From assembly GCA_023405815.1 (NCBI GenBank), contig JAEXXM010000064.1, forward strand, positions 1 to 17,634: DNA of 17,634 nt. The letters run 5' to 3'. The DNA is from Pseudomonadota bacterium. GTDB taxonomy: Bacteria > Pseudomonadota > Alphaproteobacteria > Rhizobiales > Hyphomicrobiaceae. Positions 5,060 to 12,840 of the stretch are shown here, piece after piece. A model generated the notes under the pieces. That model saw only the letters and a list, made by a program, of their open reading frames with translations, was not told where the DNA came from and ran no database searches. The position numbers and the translations under genes are program-made. Positions within the stretch are counted from its first letter, which is position 1. Each line of letters starts with the position of its first letter.

Positions 5060-6319
5060 ATGCGTCGCGTCGTCATTACAGGTCTCGGCATCGTCTCGCC
5101 GGTCGGTTGCGGTATCGAGGCGTCCTGGCAGGCTCTGCTTGCCGGCGCCAACGGCGCGCGCCGCATCGAGGAGTTCGAGGTCGACGATCTCACCTGCCAG
5201 ATCGCCTGCTTCATTCCCCGCGGCTCCAAGAACGAGGGCAAGTTCAATCCCGACGATTGGATGGAGCCCAAGGAGCAGCGCAAGGTCGACGACTTCATCG
5301 TCTACGCGATGGCGGCGGCCGAGCAGGCGATTGCCGATTCCGGCTTCGTTGCCGACACTGCGGATAAGCAGGAGCGGGCGGGCGTGCTGATCGGCTCGGG
5401 CATCGGCGGCCTGCCGGGCATCGCGGAGACGTCGATCCTCCTCAAGGAAAAGGGCCCGCGGCGCGTCTCTCCGTTCTTCATCCCGGGACGCCTCATCAAT
5501 CTCGCCTCCGGCTACGTGTCGATCAGGCACAAGCTGAAGGGCCCGAACCACGCCGTCGTCACCGCCTGCTCGACCGGCGCGCACGCCATCGGCGATGCCA
5601 GCCGCATCGTCGCGCTGGGCGACGCTGACATCATGGTCGCCGGCGGAACGGAATCGCCGATCTGCCGCATCGCCATGGCCGGCTTCGCGGCATGCCGCGC
5701 GCTGGCTACGGCGTTCAACGATCGCCCGCAGGCTGCCTCGCGCCCCTACGACAAGGACCGCGACGGCTTCGTCATGGGCGAGGGCGCCGGCATCGTCGTG
5801 CTCGAGGAGTACGAGCATGCCAAGGCACGCGGCGCGAAGATCTACGCCGAGGTGATCGGCTACGGCATGTCCGGCGACGCCTTTCACATCACGGCGCCGA
5901 GCGAGGACGGTGACGGAGCATACCGCTGCATGCGGGCTGCTTTGAAGCGCGCCGACATCGACGTCAGCGACATCGACTACGTCAACGCGCACGGCACCTC
6001 GACCATGGCCGACACAATCGAGCTGGGCGCCGTCGAGCGCCTGTTCGGCAATGCGTCCGGCAAGCTGTCGATGTCGTCGACCAAGTCGGCGACAGGTCAT
6101 CTGCTGGGAGCAGCTGGCGCAATCGAGGCCATCTTCTCGATCCTCGCCATCCGCGACAACGTCGTGCCGCCGACGCTCAACCTCGACAATCCAGAGGTCG
6201 AGACCGTGATCGATCTCGTGCCGCACAAGGCAAAGAAGCGTGAGGTCAACACCGTGCTCTCGAACTCGTTCGGGTTCGGCGGCACCAACGCCTCGCTGAT
6301 CCTGCGCCGCGTCGCCTGA
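5060..6319 (+). CDS. fabF: 3-oxoacyl-ACP synthase II
   Basis: Condenses malonyl-ACP with acyl-ACP to lengthen the chain by two carbons; FabF enzymes also elongate palmitoleate to cis-vaccenate. The 419 aa match the family length. The protein opens MRRVVITGLGIVSPVG; the catalytic triad is visible as Cys170 in VTACSTGAHAIG, His311 in NAHGTST and His347 in TGHLLGAAG, with Lys342 nearby. The C-terminus NSFGFGGTNASLILRR is typical. The ATG at 5060 follows an AAGGACTAGG purine stretch. The 143-bp gap after acpP may contain its own promoter, but none is obvious. A strong hairpin follows the stop codon. Confidence 0.98.
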   Translation: MRRVVITGLGIVSPVGCGIEASWQALLAGANGARRIEEFEVDDLTCQIACFIPRGSKNEGKFNPDDWMEPKEQRKVDDFIVYAMAAAEQAIADSGFVADTADKQERAGVLIGSGIGGLPGIAETSILLKEKGPRRVSPFFIPGRLINLASGYVSIRHKLKGPNHAVVTACSTGAHAIGDASRIVALGDADIMVAGGTESPICRIAMAGFAACRALATAFNDRPQAASRPYDKDRDGFVMGEGAGIVVLEEYEHAKARGAKIYAEVIGYGMSGDAFHITAPSEDGDGAYRCMRAALKRADIDVSDIDYVNAHGTSTMADTIELGAVERLFGNASGKLSMSSTKSATGHLLGAAGAIEAIFSILAIRDNVVPPTLNLDNPEVETVIDLVPHKAKKREVNTVLSNSFGFGGTNASLILRRVA

Positions 6320-6323
6320 GGCA

Positions 6324-6343
6324 CCGGCGCCACGAGGCGCCGG
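6324..6343 (+). terminator. hairpin after fabF, possible terminator
   Basis: A perfect 8-bp inverted repeat CCGGCGCC-ACGA-GGCGCCGG starts four bases after the fabF stop. It is very stable, but the next bases are C-rich rather than a T-run, so it is not a classical intrinsic terminator. It may assist termination or protect the 3' end of the fab mRNA. Confidence 0.4.
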
Positions 6344-6385
6344 CCACCTCCCCCGGTAACGGATTCCATTCGCGCTTTTGCCATA

Positions 6386-6413
6386 TTTGGCTCTAGGGTC
6401 GGGGCGATATTGT
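6386..6413 (+). promoter_or_regulatory. weak promoter candidate for mltG
   Basis: TTTGGC (6386-6391), a 16-base spacer and TATTGT (6408-6413) lie in the AT-richer part of the fabF-mltG gap, about 40 nt before the start codon. Matches are partial, so this is only the best candidate in the gap. Confidence 0.25.
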
Positions 6414-6453
6414 CTACGACACCGCGCGGGAACGGCTTCGTCGGGAGCGCAGC

Positions 6454-7725
6454 TTGAGCACCATTCCCCCTTCGAGGCATCAGCAGCCGTATCAGCGCGG
6501 GGCTATTCGCCCGCGCTCGCCTGCCGAGATGCTCGAGCCCTCGCGCCCGCCGGGCCCCCCGCGCGGCGCGCCGCCGCCGAATGCCCAAAAGCGCGGCGCC
6601 GGGTTCATGCGCTTCCTCAGCGGCCTTCTGACCCTCGCGCTGTTCCTGATGCTCGCCGCCGGCGCCTTCGCCGCGCTGCTCTACCATCAGTACGAGCAGC
6701 CGGGCCCCCTCGCAGTCGCCCGCGTCGTTGCCATCCCCAAGGGAGAAGGGCGCATCGAGATCGCGAGCCGCCTGGAGAAGGAGGGCGCGATCTCCAGCCG
6801 CTGGGCGTTCATCGCCAACTATCTGCTGCGCAACGCCCTCGGCTCAAAGCCGCTCGAGCTCAAGGCCGGCGACTATGAGATCAAGAAGAACGCCAGCATG
6901 GCCGAGATCATGGAATTGCTCTCGGCGGGCCGCGGCGTGCTGTCGAAGATCACGATTCCCGAAGGGCTGACGAGCTTGCAGATCGTCGAGCGCCTGCGCC
7001 AGGAGAACGAGCTCACCGGCGACGTCACCGATATCCCGCCCGAAGGCTCCCTGCTCCCCGATACCTATCGCTTCTCCAAGGGCATGGACCGCCGCGAGCT
7101 GCTCGACCGCATGCAGGGCGAGATGCAGCGCTTCCTCGCCGCTGCCTGGGAGCGCCGCCAGCCGAGCCTTCCGATCGCTACGCCCGAGGAGGCGATCATC
7201 TTCGCCTCCATCGTCGAGAAGGAGACGGGCAGGGCCGACGAGCGCGGACGCGTCGCTGCCGTCTTCATGAACCGCATGCGCAAGGGCATGCGCCTGCAGT
7301 CGGATCCGACGGTGATCTACGGCATCGTCGGCGGCCAGGGCTCGCTCGGCCGTTCGATCACGCGCGCCGATCTCGACGCCAAGACCTCGCACAACACCTA
7401 TCAAATCCCCGGCCTGCCGCCGACGCCGATCTGCAACCCGGGGCGCTCCGCCATCGAAGCCTCGCTCAATCCACCGAGCACGACCGATCTCTACTTCGTC
7501 GCCGACGGCACCGGCGGGCACACGTTCTCCGATACCTTGAAGGAGCACAACGCGGCCGTCACCACCTGGCGCAAGGTCGAGAAGGAGCGCAAGAAGGACG
7601 CCTCGGCTGCGGCAGCCACGCCGCCGGATGCGATCCCGGTGATCAATGCCGCCCCCACGCCGAGCAGCAAGGCACCTGCAGCCGCTGCCTCCGTGCCCCT
7701 GCCGGTGCGCAAGCCGAAGCAATAG
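6454..7725 (+). CDS. mltG: endolytic peptidoglycan transglycosylase MltG (YceG-like)
   Basis: Inner-membrane lytic transglycosylase that cuts nascent glycan strands and is thought to set their length. The 423 aa comprise a Pro/Arg-rich cytoplasmic N-terminus (1-50), one transmembrane helix (about 52-77), a LysM-like part including LKAGDYEIKK, and the catalytic YceG domain. The latter has FASIVEKETG (Glu255 and Glu257, one the family's catalytic Glu), a following VFMNRMRKGMRLQSDPTVIYG-type stretch, and HNTYQIPGLPPTPICNPG. An Ala/Pro-rich tail extends past residue 385. I keep the TTG start at 6454 because GGGAG lies seven bases upstream and the RSPAEMLEP segment is typical of rhizobial homologues; the next in-frame ATG (Met26) would remove it. 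Location between fabF and yicC-gmk is usual for the order. Confidence 0.95.
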   Translation: MSTIPPSRHQQPYQRGAIRPRSPAEMLEPSRPPGPPRGAPPPNAQKRGAGFMRFLSGLLTLALFLMLAAGAFAALLYHQYEQPGPLAVARVVAIPKGEGRIEIASRLEKEGAISSRWAFIANYLLRNALGSKPLELKAGDYEIKKNASMAEIMELLSAGRGVLSKITIPEGLTSLQIVERLRQENELTGDVTDIPPEGSLLPDTYRFSKGMDRRELLDRMQGEMQRFLAAAWERRQPSLPIATPEEAIIFASIVEKETGRADERGRVAAVFMNRMRKGMRLQSDPTVIYGIVGGQGSLGRSITRADLDAKTSHNTYQIPGLPPTPICNPGRSAIEASLNPPSTTDLYFVADGTGGHTFSDTLKEHNAAVTTWRKVEKERKKDASAAAATPPDAIPVINAAPTPSSKAPAAAASVPLPVRKPKQ

Positions 7726-7756
7726 ACGGCATTACCCGTCCCAGGCTGCCACACGC

Positions 7757-7785
7757 TTGTTGCCCGCCCGCGCTGCCGCTAGATT
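7757..7785 (+). promoter_or_regulatory. promoter candidate for yicC-gmk
   Basis: TTGTTG (7757-7762) and TAGATT (7780-7785) are separated by 17 bases in the 107-bp mltG-yicC gap. Transcription would start near 7792, about 40 nt before the yicC ATG. The match is moderate. Confidence 0.38.
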
Positions 7786-7832
7786 TTCGCCACGCGTTGG
7801 GATCCCCGGCGCCGGAGCCCGACGGAGCCGCA

Positions 7833-8723
7833 ATGACCATCAGAAGCATGACCGGCTTTGCGCGTGCCGAAGGGACGCATGACGGGGCGAGCTGGCATTG
7901 GGAGGTCCGCAGCGTCAACGGACGCGGCCTCGACCTGCGCCTGCGCCTTCCATCCGGACTGGAGTATCTCGAGCCGCGCGTGCGCGAGGCCGTCGGCCGC
8001 CACATCACGCGCGGCAGCCTCAACCTCACGCTGACGACCGAGCGCAGCACTACGACCGCCGAGATCCGTCTCAATGAGCGCGCGCTCGTCCAGGTCATGC
8101 AGGCGGCCGATCGCATCCGCACCCTCACCGATGCAGCCCCGCCGCGCGTCGACGGCCTCATAGCCATCAAGGGCGTGCTCGATATCACCGAGCCCGAGGA
8201 GAATCCTGACCAGCTCGCGGCCCGCGCCGATGCCATGCTGGGCTCGCTGGACGAGGGCCTTCGCGCGCTCGTGGCCGCCCGCTCCGCCGAGGGAACGCGC
8301 CTCGCAGCGGCCCTCGATGCGCACCTTGTCGAGATCGAGCGTCTGGTCGCCGTCGTGCGTTCGTCGCCGGCGCGCACCCCCGAGGCGATCGAGGCCCGGC
8401 TCAAGGAGCAGGTTCGCCGCCTGCTCGAGGCGGGAAGCGGGTCTTTCGATGCCGTGCGCCTGCACCAGGAAGCCGTGCTGCTCGCCACCCGCGCCGACGT
8501 CGAGGAGGAGCTTCAGCGCCTCACCTCGCACATTGGCGCGGCGCGCGAGTTGCTCGCCGACTCCGCAGCCGTGGGCCGCAAGCTCGACTTCCTCGCCCAG
8601 GAGTTCAATCGCGAGGCCAATACGCTATGTTCCAAGGCGAGCGACCTCGATATCACGCGAGCCGGCCTGGCGCTGAAAACGGTCATCGACCAATTGCGCG
8701 AGCAGGTGCAGAACATCGAGTAG
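7833..8723 (+). CDS. yicC: YicC/YloC family endoribonuclease
   Basis: Member of the YicC family, shown in enterobacteria to be an endoribonuclease acting on small RNA. The 296 aa begin with the diagnostic MTIRSMTGFARAEG and continue with WEVRSVNGRGLDLRLRLP, the N-terminal YicC domain. The C-terminal DUF1732-type end has FLAQEFNREANTLCSKA and closes with LREQVQNIE, very close to the E. coli ending. The ATG at 7833 follows GGAG and starts at the conserved motif; an earlier in-frame start at 7797 would add an unconserved dozen residues. gmk follows after 47 bp, the standard yicC-gmk pairing. The gap holds a small CGCGC/GCGCG hairpin (8744-8757). Confidence 0.95.
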   Translation: MTIRSMTGFARAEGTHDGASWHWEVRSVNGRGLDLRLRLPSGLEYLEPRVREAVGRHITRGSLNLTLTTERSTTTAEIRLNERALVQVMQAADRIRTLTDAAPPRVDGLIAIKGVLDITEPEENPDQLAARADAMLGSLDEGLRALVAARSAEGTRLAAALDAHLVEIERLVAVVRSSPARTPEAIEARLKEQVRRLLEAGSGSFDAVRLHQEAVLLATRADVEEELQRLTSHIGAARELLADSAAVGRKLDFLAQEFNREANTLCSKASDLDITRAGLALKTVIDQLREQVQNIE

Positions 8724-8770
8724 GGCAAAACAAAAAAGGGGCACGCGCGCTCGCGCGGCGAAAGATTGCA

Positions 8771-9412
8771 ATGGGAGAAACGCCGACAATTCAGCGCCGC
8801 GGCCTGCTGCTCGTGCTGTCGTCGCCTTCGGGTGCCGGCAAGACGACGATTGCGCGCCGCCTGATCGATGCTGAGCCCGACATTTCGATGTCGGTTTCAG
8901 TCACCACCCGCAAGCCGCGCCCGGGCGAGGTCGATGGCCGCGACTACATCTTTGTCGACGAGGCGAAGTTCAAGCGCATGGCCGACACGGGCGAGTTGCT
9001 CGAATGGGCGCGCGTCTTCGACAACTTCTACGGAACGCCCCGCGCGCCCATCGAGGCCGCCGTGGCGAACGGCCAGGATGTCCTCTTCGACATAGACTGG
9101 CAGGGCGCACAGCAGCTCTCCGAGAAGATGAAGCACGACGTCGTACGCGTGTTTATTCTTCCGCCCTCCGCCGCCTCGCTCGAGGAGCGCCTGCGCGCCC
9201 GTGCCCAGGACCCCGAGGATGTGCTGCGCAAGCGTATGGACGCGGCTGCTGCCGAGATCAGTCACTGGCCGGAATACGACTACGTCATCGTCAATTCCGA
9301 TCTGCCGACGTCCATGGAAGGCTTGACCGCCATTCTCGCGGCGGAGCGCCTGCGGCGCGAGCGCCTCAACGGCCTCACCACCTTCGTCCGCGACATGCAG
9401 GCCCAGCTTTGA
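8771..9412 (+). CDS. gmk: guanylate kinase
   Basis: Phosphorylates GMP to GDP with ATP, needed for all guanine nucleotide synthesis and (p)ppGpp turnover. The 213 aa contain the P-loop SSPSGAGKTT (17-26, Lys24), the GMP-binding SVSVTTRKPRPGEVDGRDY-type segment, and the downstream DIDWQGAQQL. The frame is open upstream to 8627 inside yicC, but the ATG at 8771 gives the normal N-terminus a few residues before GLLLVLSSPSGAGK. The ribosome binding site (GCGAAAG) is modest. The TGA stop at 9410-9412 overlaps the proposed TTG start of the first lipase gene. Confidence 0.97.
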   Translation: MGETPTIQRRGLLLVLSSPSGAGKTTIARRLIDAEPDISMSVSVTTRKPRPGEVDGRDYIFVDEAKFKRMADTGELLEWARVFDNFYGTPRAPIEAAVANGQDVLFDIDWQGAQQLSEKMKHDVVRVFILPPSAASLEERLRARAQDPEDVLRKRMDAAAAEISHWPEYDYVIVNSDLPTSMEGLTAILAAERLRRERLNGLTTFVRDMQAQL

Positions 9413-10584
9413 TTCTTCGCCGCGCCGTTTCAGCGATCCTTGCCGCCGCCGTGCTGACGGCGACTCCGGCCCTGCCGCAAGAGGGACTGCACGTCATCGA
9501 TGTGGCAGGGCACGAGATCGCCGCCGCAAAGCCCGGGACGATCCTGCGCGTGTGGCCCCAGGTCGGCGGCGCCGTCGGCAATGCCAAGGCCTATCGCATC
9601 CTCTATCGCTCGACCGGCACCAATGGCGAGCCGATCGCCGTCTCTGGAGCTGTCTTCATTCCCGATGGCCCAGCGCCACACGGGCACCGGGATGTCATTG
9701 CCTGGGCGCACCCGACCACCGGCGTCGTCGACCGCTGCGCACCGACCCTGCTGCCCGACCTCGCCGGCACCGTAGCCGGCCTCGAGGAAATGATGCGCCG
9801 CGGCTTCGTGGTCGCGGCGACCGATTACCAGGGACTCGGCGTCAAAGGCATCCACCCCTATCTCGTCGGCATCAGCGAGGCGCGCAGCGTCATTGACTCG
9901 GTGCGTGCCGCGCGGCAGTTGCCCGACGCCCTCGCGGGCGACCGCTTCGCCGTGTGGGGCCACTCGCAGGGCGGCCACGCCGCTCTCTTCACCGGCGAGG
10001 AAGCCCCAAGCTACGCGCCGGAGCTGAAGCTTGTCGGCATCGCCACGGCGGCACCCGCCACCTACCTCGTCGAATTGTTCAAGGCCGACCGCGGTTCCGT
10101 CGGCGGCAGCACGCTGACCGCCATGGCGCTCTACTCGTGGTCCTCGATTTACGACATTCCCACCGACACCGTCCTCGCCCCCGGCGCCAAGCGAAGTTAC
10201 GAGGAGGTCGCGACGACCTGCATGGAATCGATCGCCGAGTTCCTGAAGCTCGAGCAGGCCGCCGAGCCCCTGCAACGCCGCTTCCTCAAGGCTGACCCGA
10301 CCAAGATCGAGCCCTGGCGCGACATCATGCTGGCCAATTCCCCGGGACACAAACCCGCCGGCGCGCCGGTCTTCATCGCCCAGGGGACCGCAGACGAGAC
10401 GGTGCGGCCACAGATTACGCGCCAGTTTGCCGACCATCTTTGCGCCGAGGGCACGCCCGTCGTGATGAAGCTTCTCGACGGCGTCAGCCACGTCTACGCG
10501 GGATACGACAGCGCCAACGAGGCGATCGCCTGGATGGCCGACCGTTTCCGCGGCGCGCACCCGCCCTCGGGCTGCAAGCAATAA
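9409..10584 (+). CDS. secreted alpha/beta-hydrolase, LIP-family lipase (copy 1)
   Basis: Probable exported lipase or esterase of the secretory lipase (LIP) type. The 391 aa start with a short signal peptide (MILRRAVSAILAAAVLTATPALPQ). The hydrolase core shows IAWAHPTTG, the nucleophile elbow GHSQGG with Ser186, Asp329 in FIAQGTADE and His361 in DGVSHVYAG, a complete triad. Cys110 lies in a DRCAPTLLP motif, and Cys271, Cys345 and Cys389 are also available for disulfides. No ATG fits: the frame runs back through gmk, and the TTG at 9409 overlaps the gmk stop (TTGA) and puts the signal sequence at the N-terminus; GCAGG lies upstream. Translation is thus probably coupled to gmk. The neighbour downstream is a close paralogue. 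The substrate is not known. Confidence 0.8.
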   Translation: MILRRAVSAILAAAVLTATPALPQEGLHVIDVAGHEIAAAKPGTILRVWPQVGGAVGNAKAYRILYRSTGTNGEPIAVSGAVFIPDGPAPHGHRDVIAWAHPTTGVVDRCAPTLLPDLAGTVAGLEEMMRRGFVVAATDYQGLGVKGIHPYLVGISEARSVIDSVRAARQLPDALAGDRFAVWGHSQGGHAALFTGEEAPSYAPELKLVGIATAAPATYLVELFKADRGSVGGSTLTAMALYSWSSIYDIPTDTVLAPGAKRSYEEVATTCMESIAEFLKLEQAAEPLQRRFLKADPTKIEPWRDIMLANSPGHKPAGAPVFIAQGTADETVRPQITRQFADHLCAEGTPVVMKLLDGVSHVYAGYDSANEAIAWMADRFRGAHPPSGCKQ

Positions 10585-10717
10585 AGCCGCACCCGGCCCG
10601 CCCCGATTGTCATACGCGGAACGCGGCCCCGATTTACCGTGCTACCCGATTGCACGACACCGAGCCCCGGAAGCGATAGTCTGCGCCGCCGGCAATCCGC
10701 TCGGTGTCATTCCTCAG

Positions 10718-11926
10718 ATGCAGCTCGGCATGCGCGTCCTCTTCTCATTCGCCTCGATCCCTCGTGCTCTCCTGGCGTTCCTCGCCCTGTCGCTGGCGCC
10801 CGGCGCGCTCCAACACGTATCCGCGCAGCAGTTGAAGCTCGAAGTCTCGCCGGCAGAAATCCGCAAGGCGAAGCCGGGAAAGGTCTTCCATATCCACCCG
10901 CAGGTTGGCGGCGCCCCCGCCAATGCGAAAGCGTTCCGCATCATCTATCGCTCGACCAATCTGAAGGGCGAGCCGATTGCCGTGTCCGGCACCGTGATCT
11001 ATCCGGCGGGCCCGGCGCCGAAGGAGGGCAGGGACGTCATCGCCTGGGCGCATTACACCACCGGCGTCTCGGGCCGCTGCGCACCGACGCTGCTGCCAAA
11101 TCTCTCCGGCACCATCGCCGGCCTCGAGGACATGCTGGCGCGGGGCTATATCGTCGTCGCCACCGACTACGAGGGCCTCGGCACGCCCGGCGTGCACGCC
11201 TACCTCGTCGGTGATAGCGAGGCGAGGTCCGTCATCGATTCCGTGCGCGCGGCGCGCAATCTCGCCGGCGCGCACGCGACCGACCGATTTGCCGTGTGGG
11301 GCCACTCTCAAGGGGGCCACGCCGCGCTGTTCACCGGGGAGATCGTCTCCGAGTACGCGCCCGAGCTGAAGCTCGTCGCTCTGGCGACGGCGGCGCCCGC
11401 GACCGACCTCGTCGAGCTCTTCAAGGCGCAGAAGGGATCGATCGCCGGCAACAGCCTCACGGCCATGGCACTGCTCTCCTGGTCGCGGACATACAACCTT
11501 CCGCTCGACACTGTGCTGGAGGAGGGGATCGAGGAGCAGTTCGAGAAGGTCGGCGAGAGCTGCATCCAGTCCATCTCGCAGATGCTGCAGACCCTGAAGC
11601 TCGCCCGGCCCTTGAAGAAGGCCTTCCTCAAGGCCGATCCGACCGAGATCCCGTCCTTCCGCGCGCTGATGGAGCAGAACTCACCCGGAAAGCGACCGAT
11701 CAAAGTCCCTGTGTTCATTGCGCAGGGAACCGGCGACGTCACGGTGAGGCCCGGCATCACAGTTGCCTTCGCCAAGGCGCTTTGCAGCCGCGGGACGCCA
11801 GTCACATTGAAGATGCTCAACAACGTCTCGCACAGCTTTGCCGCCGAGAAGAGCGCTTATGGCGCCGTCATCTGGCTGAACGAACGCTTCAAAGGACGCC
11901 CACCGCGCAACGACTGCCCCCGCTAG
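10718..11926 (+). CDS. secreted alpha/beta-hydrolase, LIP-family lipase (copy 2)
   Basis: Tandem paralogue of the preceding gene, alike along nearly its whole length (for example DVIAWAH.TTGV, RCAPTLLP, EARSVIDSVRAAR and FAVWGHSQGGHAALFTGE in both). The 402 aa have a signal peptide (about 1-36, ending HVSA before QQLKLE), Ser197 in GHSQGG, Asp340 in FIAQGTGD and His372 in NNVSHSF, so the triad is intact. The start is uncertain: ATG at 10718 or 10730, neither with a clear ribosome binding site, both keeping the signal peptide. The 133-bp gap after copy 1 includes TTGCAC and GATAGT (10650-10655, 10675-10680) with a rather long 19-base spacing, a weak hint of a separate promoter. It ends 20 bp from the convergent rsmA stop. 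Confidence 0.82.
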   Translation: MQLGMRVLFSFASIPRALLAFLALSLAPGALQHVSAQQLKLEVSPAEIRKAKPGKVFHIHPQVGGAPANAKAFRIIYRSTNLKGEPIAVSGTVIYPAGPAPKEGRDVIAWAHYTTGVSGRCAPTLLPNLSGTIAGLEDMLARGYIVVATDYEGLGTPGVHAYLVGDSEARSVIDSVRAARNLAGAHATDRFAVWGHSQGGHAALFTGEIVSEYAPELKLVALATAAPATDLVELFKAQKGSIAGNSLTAMALLSWSRTYNLPLDTVLEEGIEEQFEKVGESCIQSISQMLQTLKLARPLKKAFLKADPTEIPSFRALMEQNSPGKRPIKVPVFIAQGTGDVTVRPGITVAFAKALCSRGTPVTLKMLNNVSHSFAAEKSAYGAVIWLNERFKGRPPRNDCPR

Positions 11927-11946
11927 CCGGCGCTCCGCTCCCGCCT

Positions 11947-12840
11947 TCAGCCGCGAGCACGGGGTAAGCGCTCGAACACCAGCGCCAGCCGGGCAAAGTC
12001 CTTCACCGAGAGATCCTCGGCCCTGAGGTTTCCGGCGATGCCGGCGGCGTCGAGCAGCTCCTCCGGCGCGCCGATAAGCTGCTTGAGGCTCGCCCGCAGC
12101 ATCTTGCGCCGCTGTCCGAACGCCGCCGCCGTCACCCTGGCGAGCGCTTGCGGCGTGCACGGCGGCGACGGCTCCCTGTGCGGCACGAACTCGACGACGG
12201 CCGACTCCACCTTCGGCGCCGGCGTGAACGCCTCGCGCGGGACGTTGAGCACGATGCGCGGCGCCGTTCGCCACTGCGCCAGCACCGACAGCCGCCCATA
12301 CGCCTTGGTGCGCGGCACCGCGACGATGCGCTCGGCCACCTCCCTCTGGAACATCAGCACCATGCGATCGAACCACGGCGGCCAAGGCTCCGAGTCGAGC
12401 CAGCCCGTCAGCAGCAGCGTGGCAACGCCATAGGGCAGGTTGGCGACGATGACCGCGCGACCGGCGGCCGGGCCGACCAGCGTCGCCCAATCGGCCTCGA
12501 GCGCATCGCCGAAGTGCACATCGAGCTGGCCGGGATAACGCTGCGCGATCATCTCCAGCGCGCCACGCGCCCGCTCGTCGCGCTCGACGGCGACCACACG
12601 CTCGGCGCCTTCGATGAGCAGCGCGCGCGTGAGGCCCCCCGGGCCCGGCCCCACTTCGACCACGGTGCGGCCATTGAGCGAGCCGGCAGCGCGCGCGATG
12701 CGCCGCGTCAGGTTGAGGTCGAGGATGAAATTCTGTCCCAGGCTCTTCTTCGCTTCGAGCCCGAAGGCGCGGATCACCTCGCGCAGCGGCGGCAATCCGT
12801 CGGGGCTCGCGCCGTTTCCCTCGCGCTCGCCCGTCGTCAT
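11947..12840 (-). CDS. rsmA: 16S rRNA (adenine1518-N6/adenine1519-N6)-dimethyltransferase
   Basis: Dimethylates two adjacent adenines near the 3' end of 16S rRNA late in 30S assembly; loss gives kasugamycin resistance, hence the old name ksgA. The 297 aa show LGQNFILD (34-41), the S-adenosylmethionine-binding VEVGPGPGGLT (61-71), acidic VERDERA, and the active-site ANLPYGVAT with NLPY at 134-137. The C-terminal domain has AAFGQRRKMLRASL. The frame is open into pdxA, but the ATG at 12838-12840 overlaps the pdxA stop as ATGA, a classical coupling arrangement. It is the last gene of the minus-strand block and faces the lipase gene with no clear terminator in the 20-bp gap. Confidence 0.97.
   Translation of the reverse strand: MTTGEREGNGASPDGLPPLREVIRAFGLEAKKSLGQNFILDLNLTRRIARAAGSLNGRTVVEVGPGPGGLTRALLIEGAERVVAVERDERARGALEMIAQRYPGQLDVHFGDALEADWATLVGPAAGRAVIVANLPYGVATLLLTGWLDSEPWPPWFDRMVLMFQREVAERIVAVPRTKAYGRLSVLAQWRTAPRIVLNVPREAFTPAPKVESAVVEFVPHREPSPPCTPQALARVTAAAFGQRRKMLRASLKQLIGAPEELLDAAGIAGNLRAEDLSVKDFARLALVFERLPRARG

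Noticed and set aside
5021..6226. Long minus-strand frame (401 codons) opposite fabF
   Set aside because: Antisense shadow of fabF, which has all catalytic residues; long antisense frames are expected in GC-rich coding DNA.
9430..10581. Long minus-strand frame (383 codons) opposite the first lipase gene
   Set aside because: The plus-strand frame has a signal peptide and complete catalytic triad; this one has no recognisable feature.
10611..10640. GGAAC at 10614 as a possible EcfG promoter for the second lipase
   Set aside because: No CGTT follows at 16-18 bases; the nearest sequence is CGTG at the wrong spacing.
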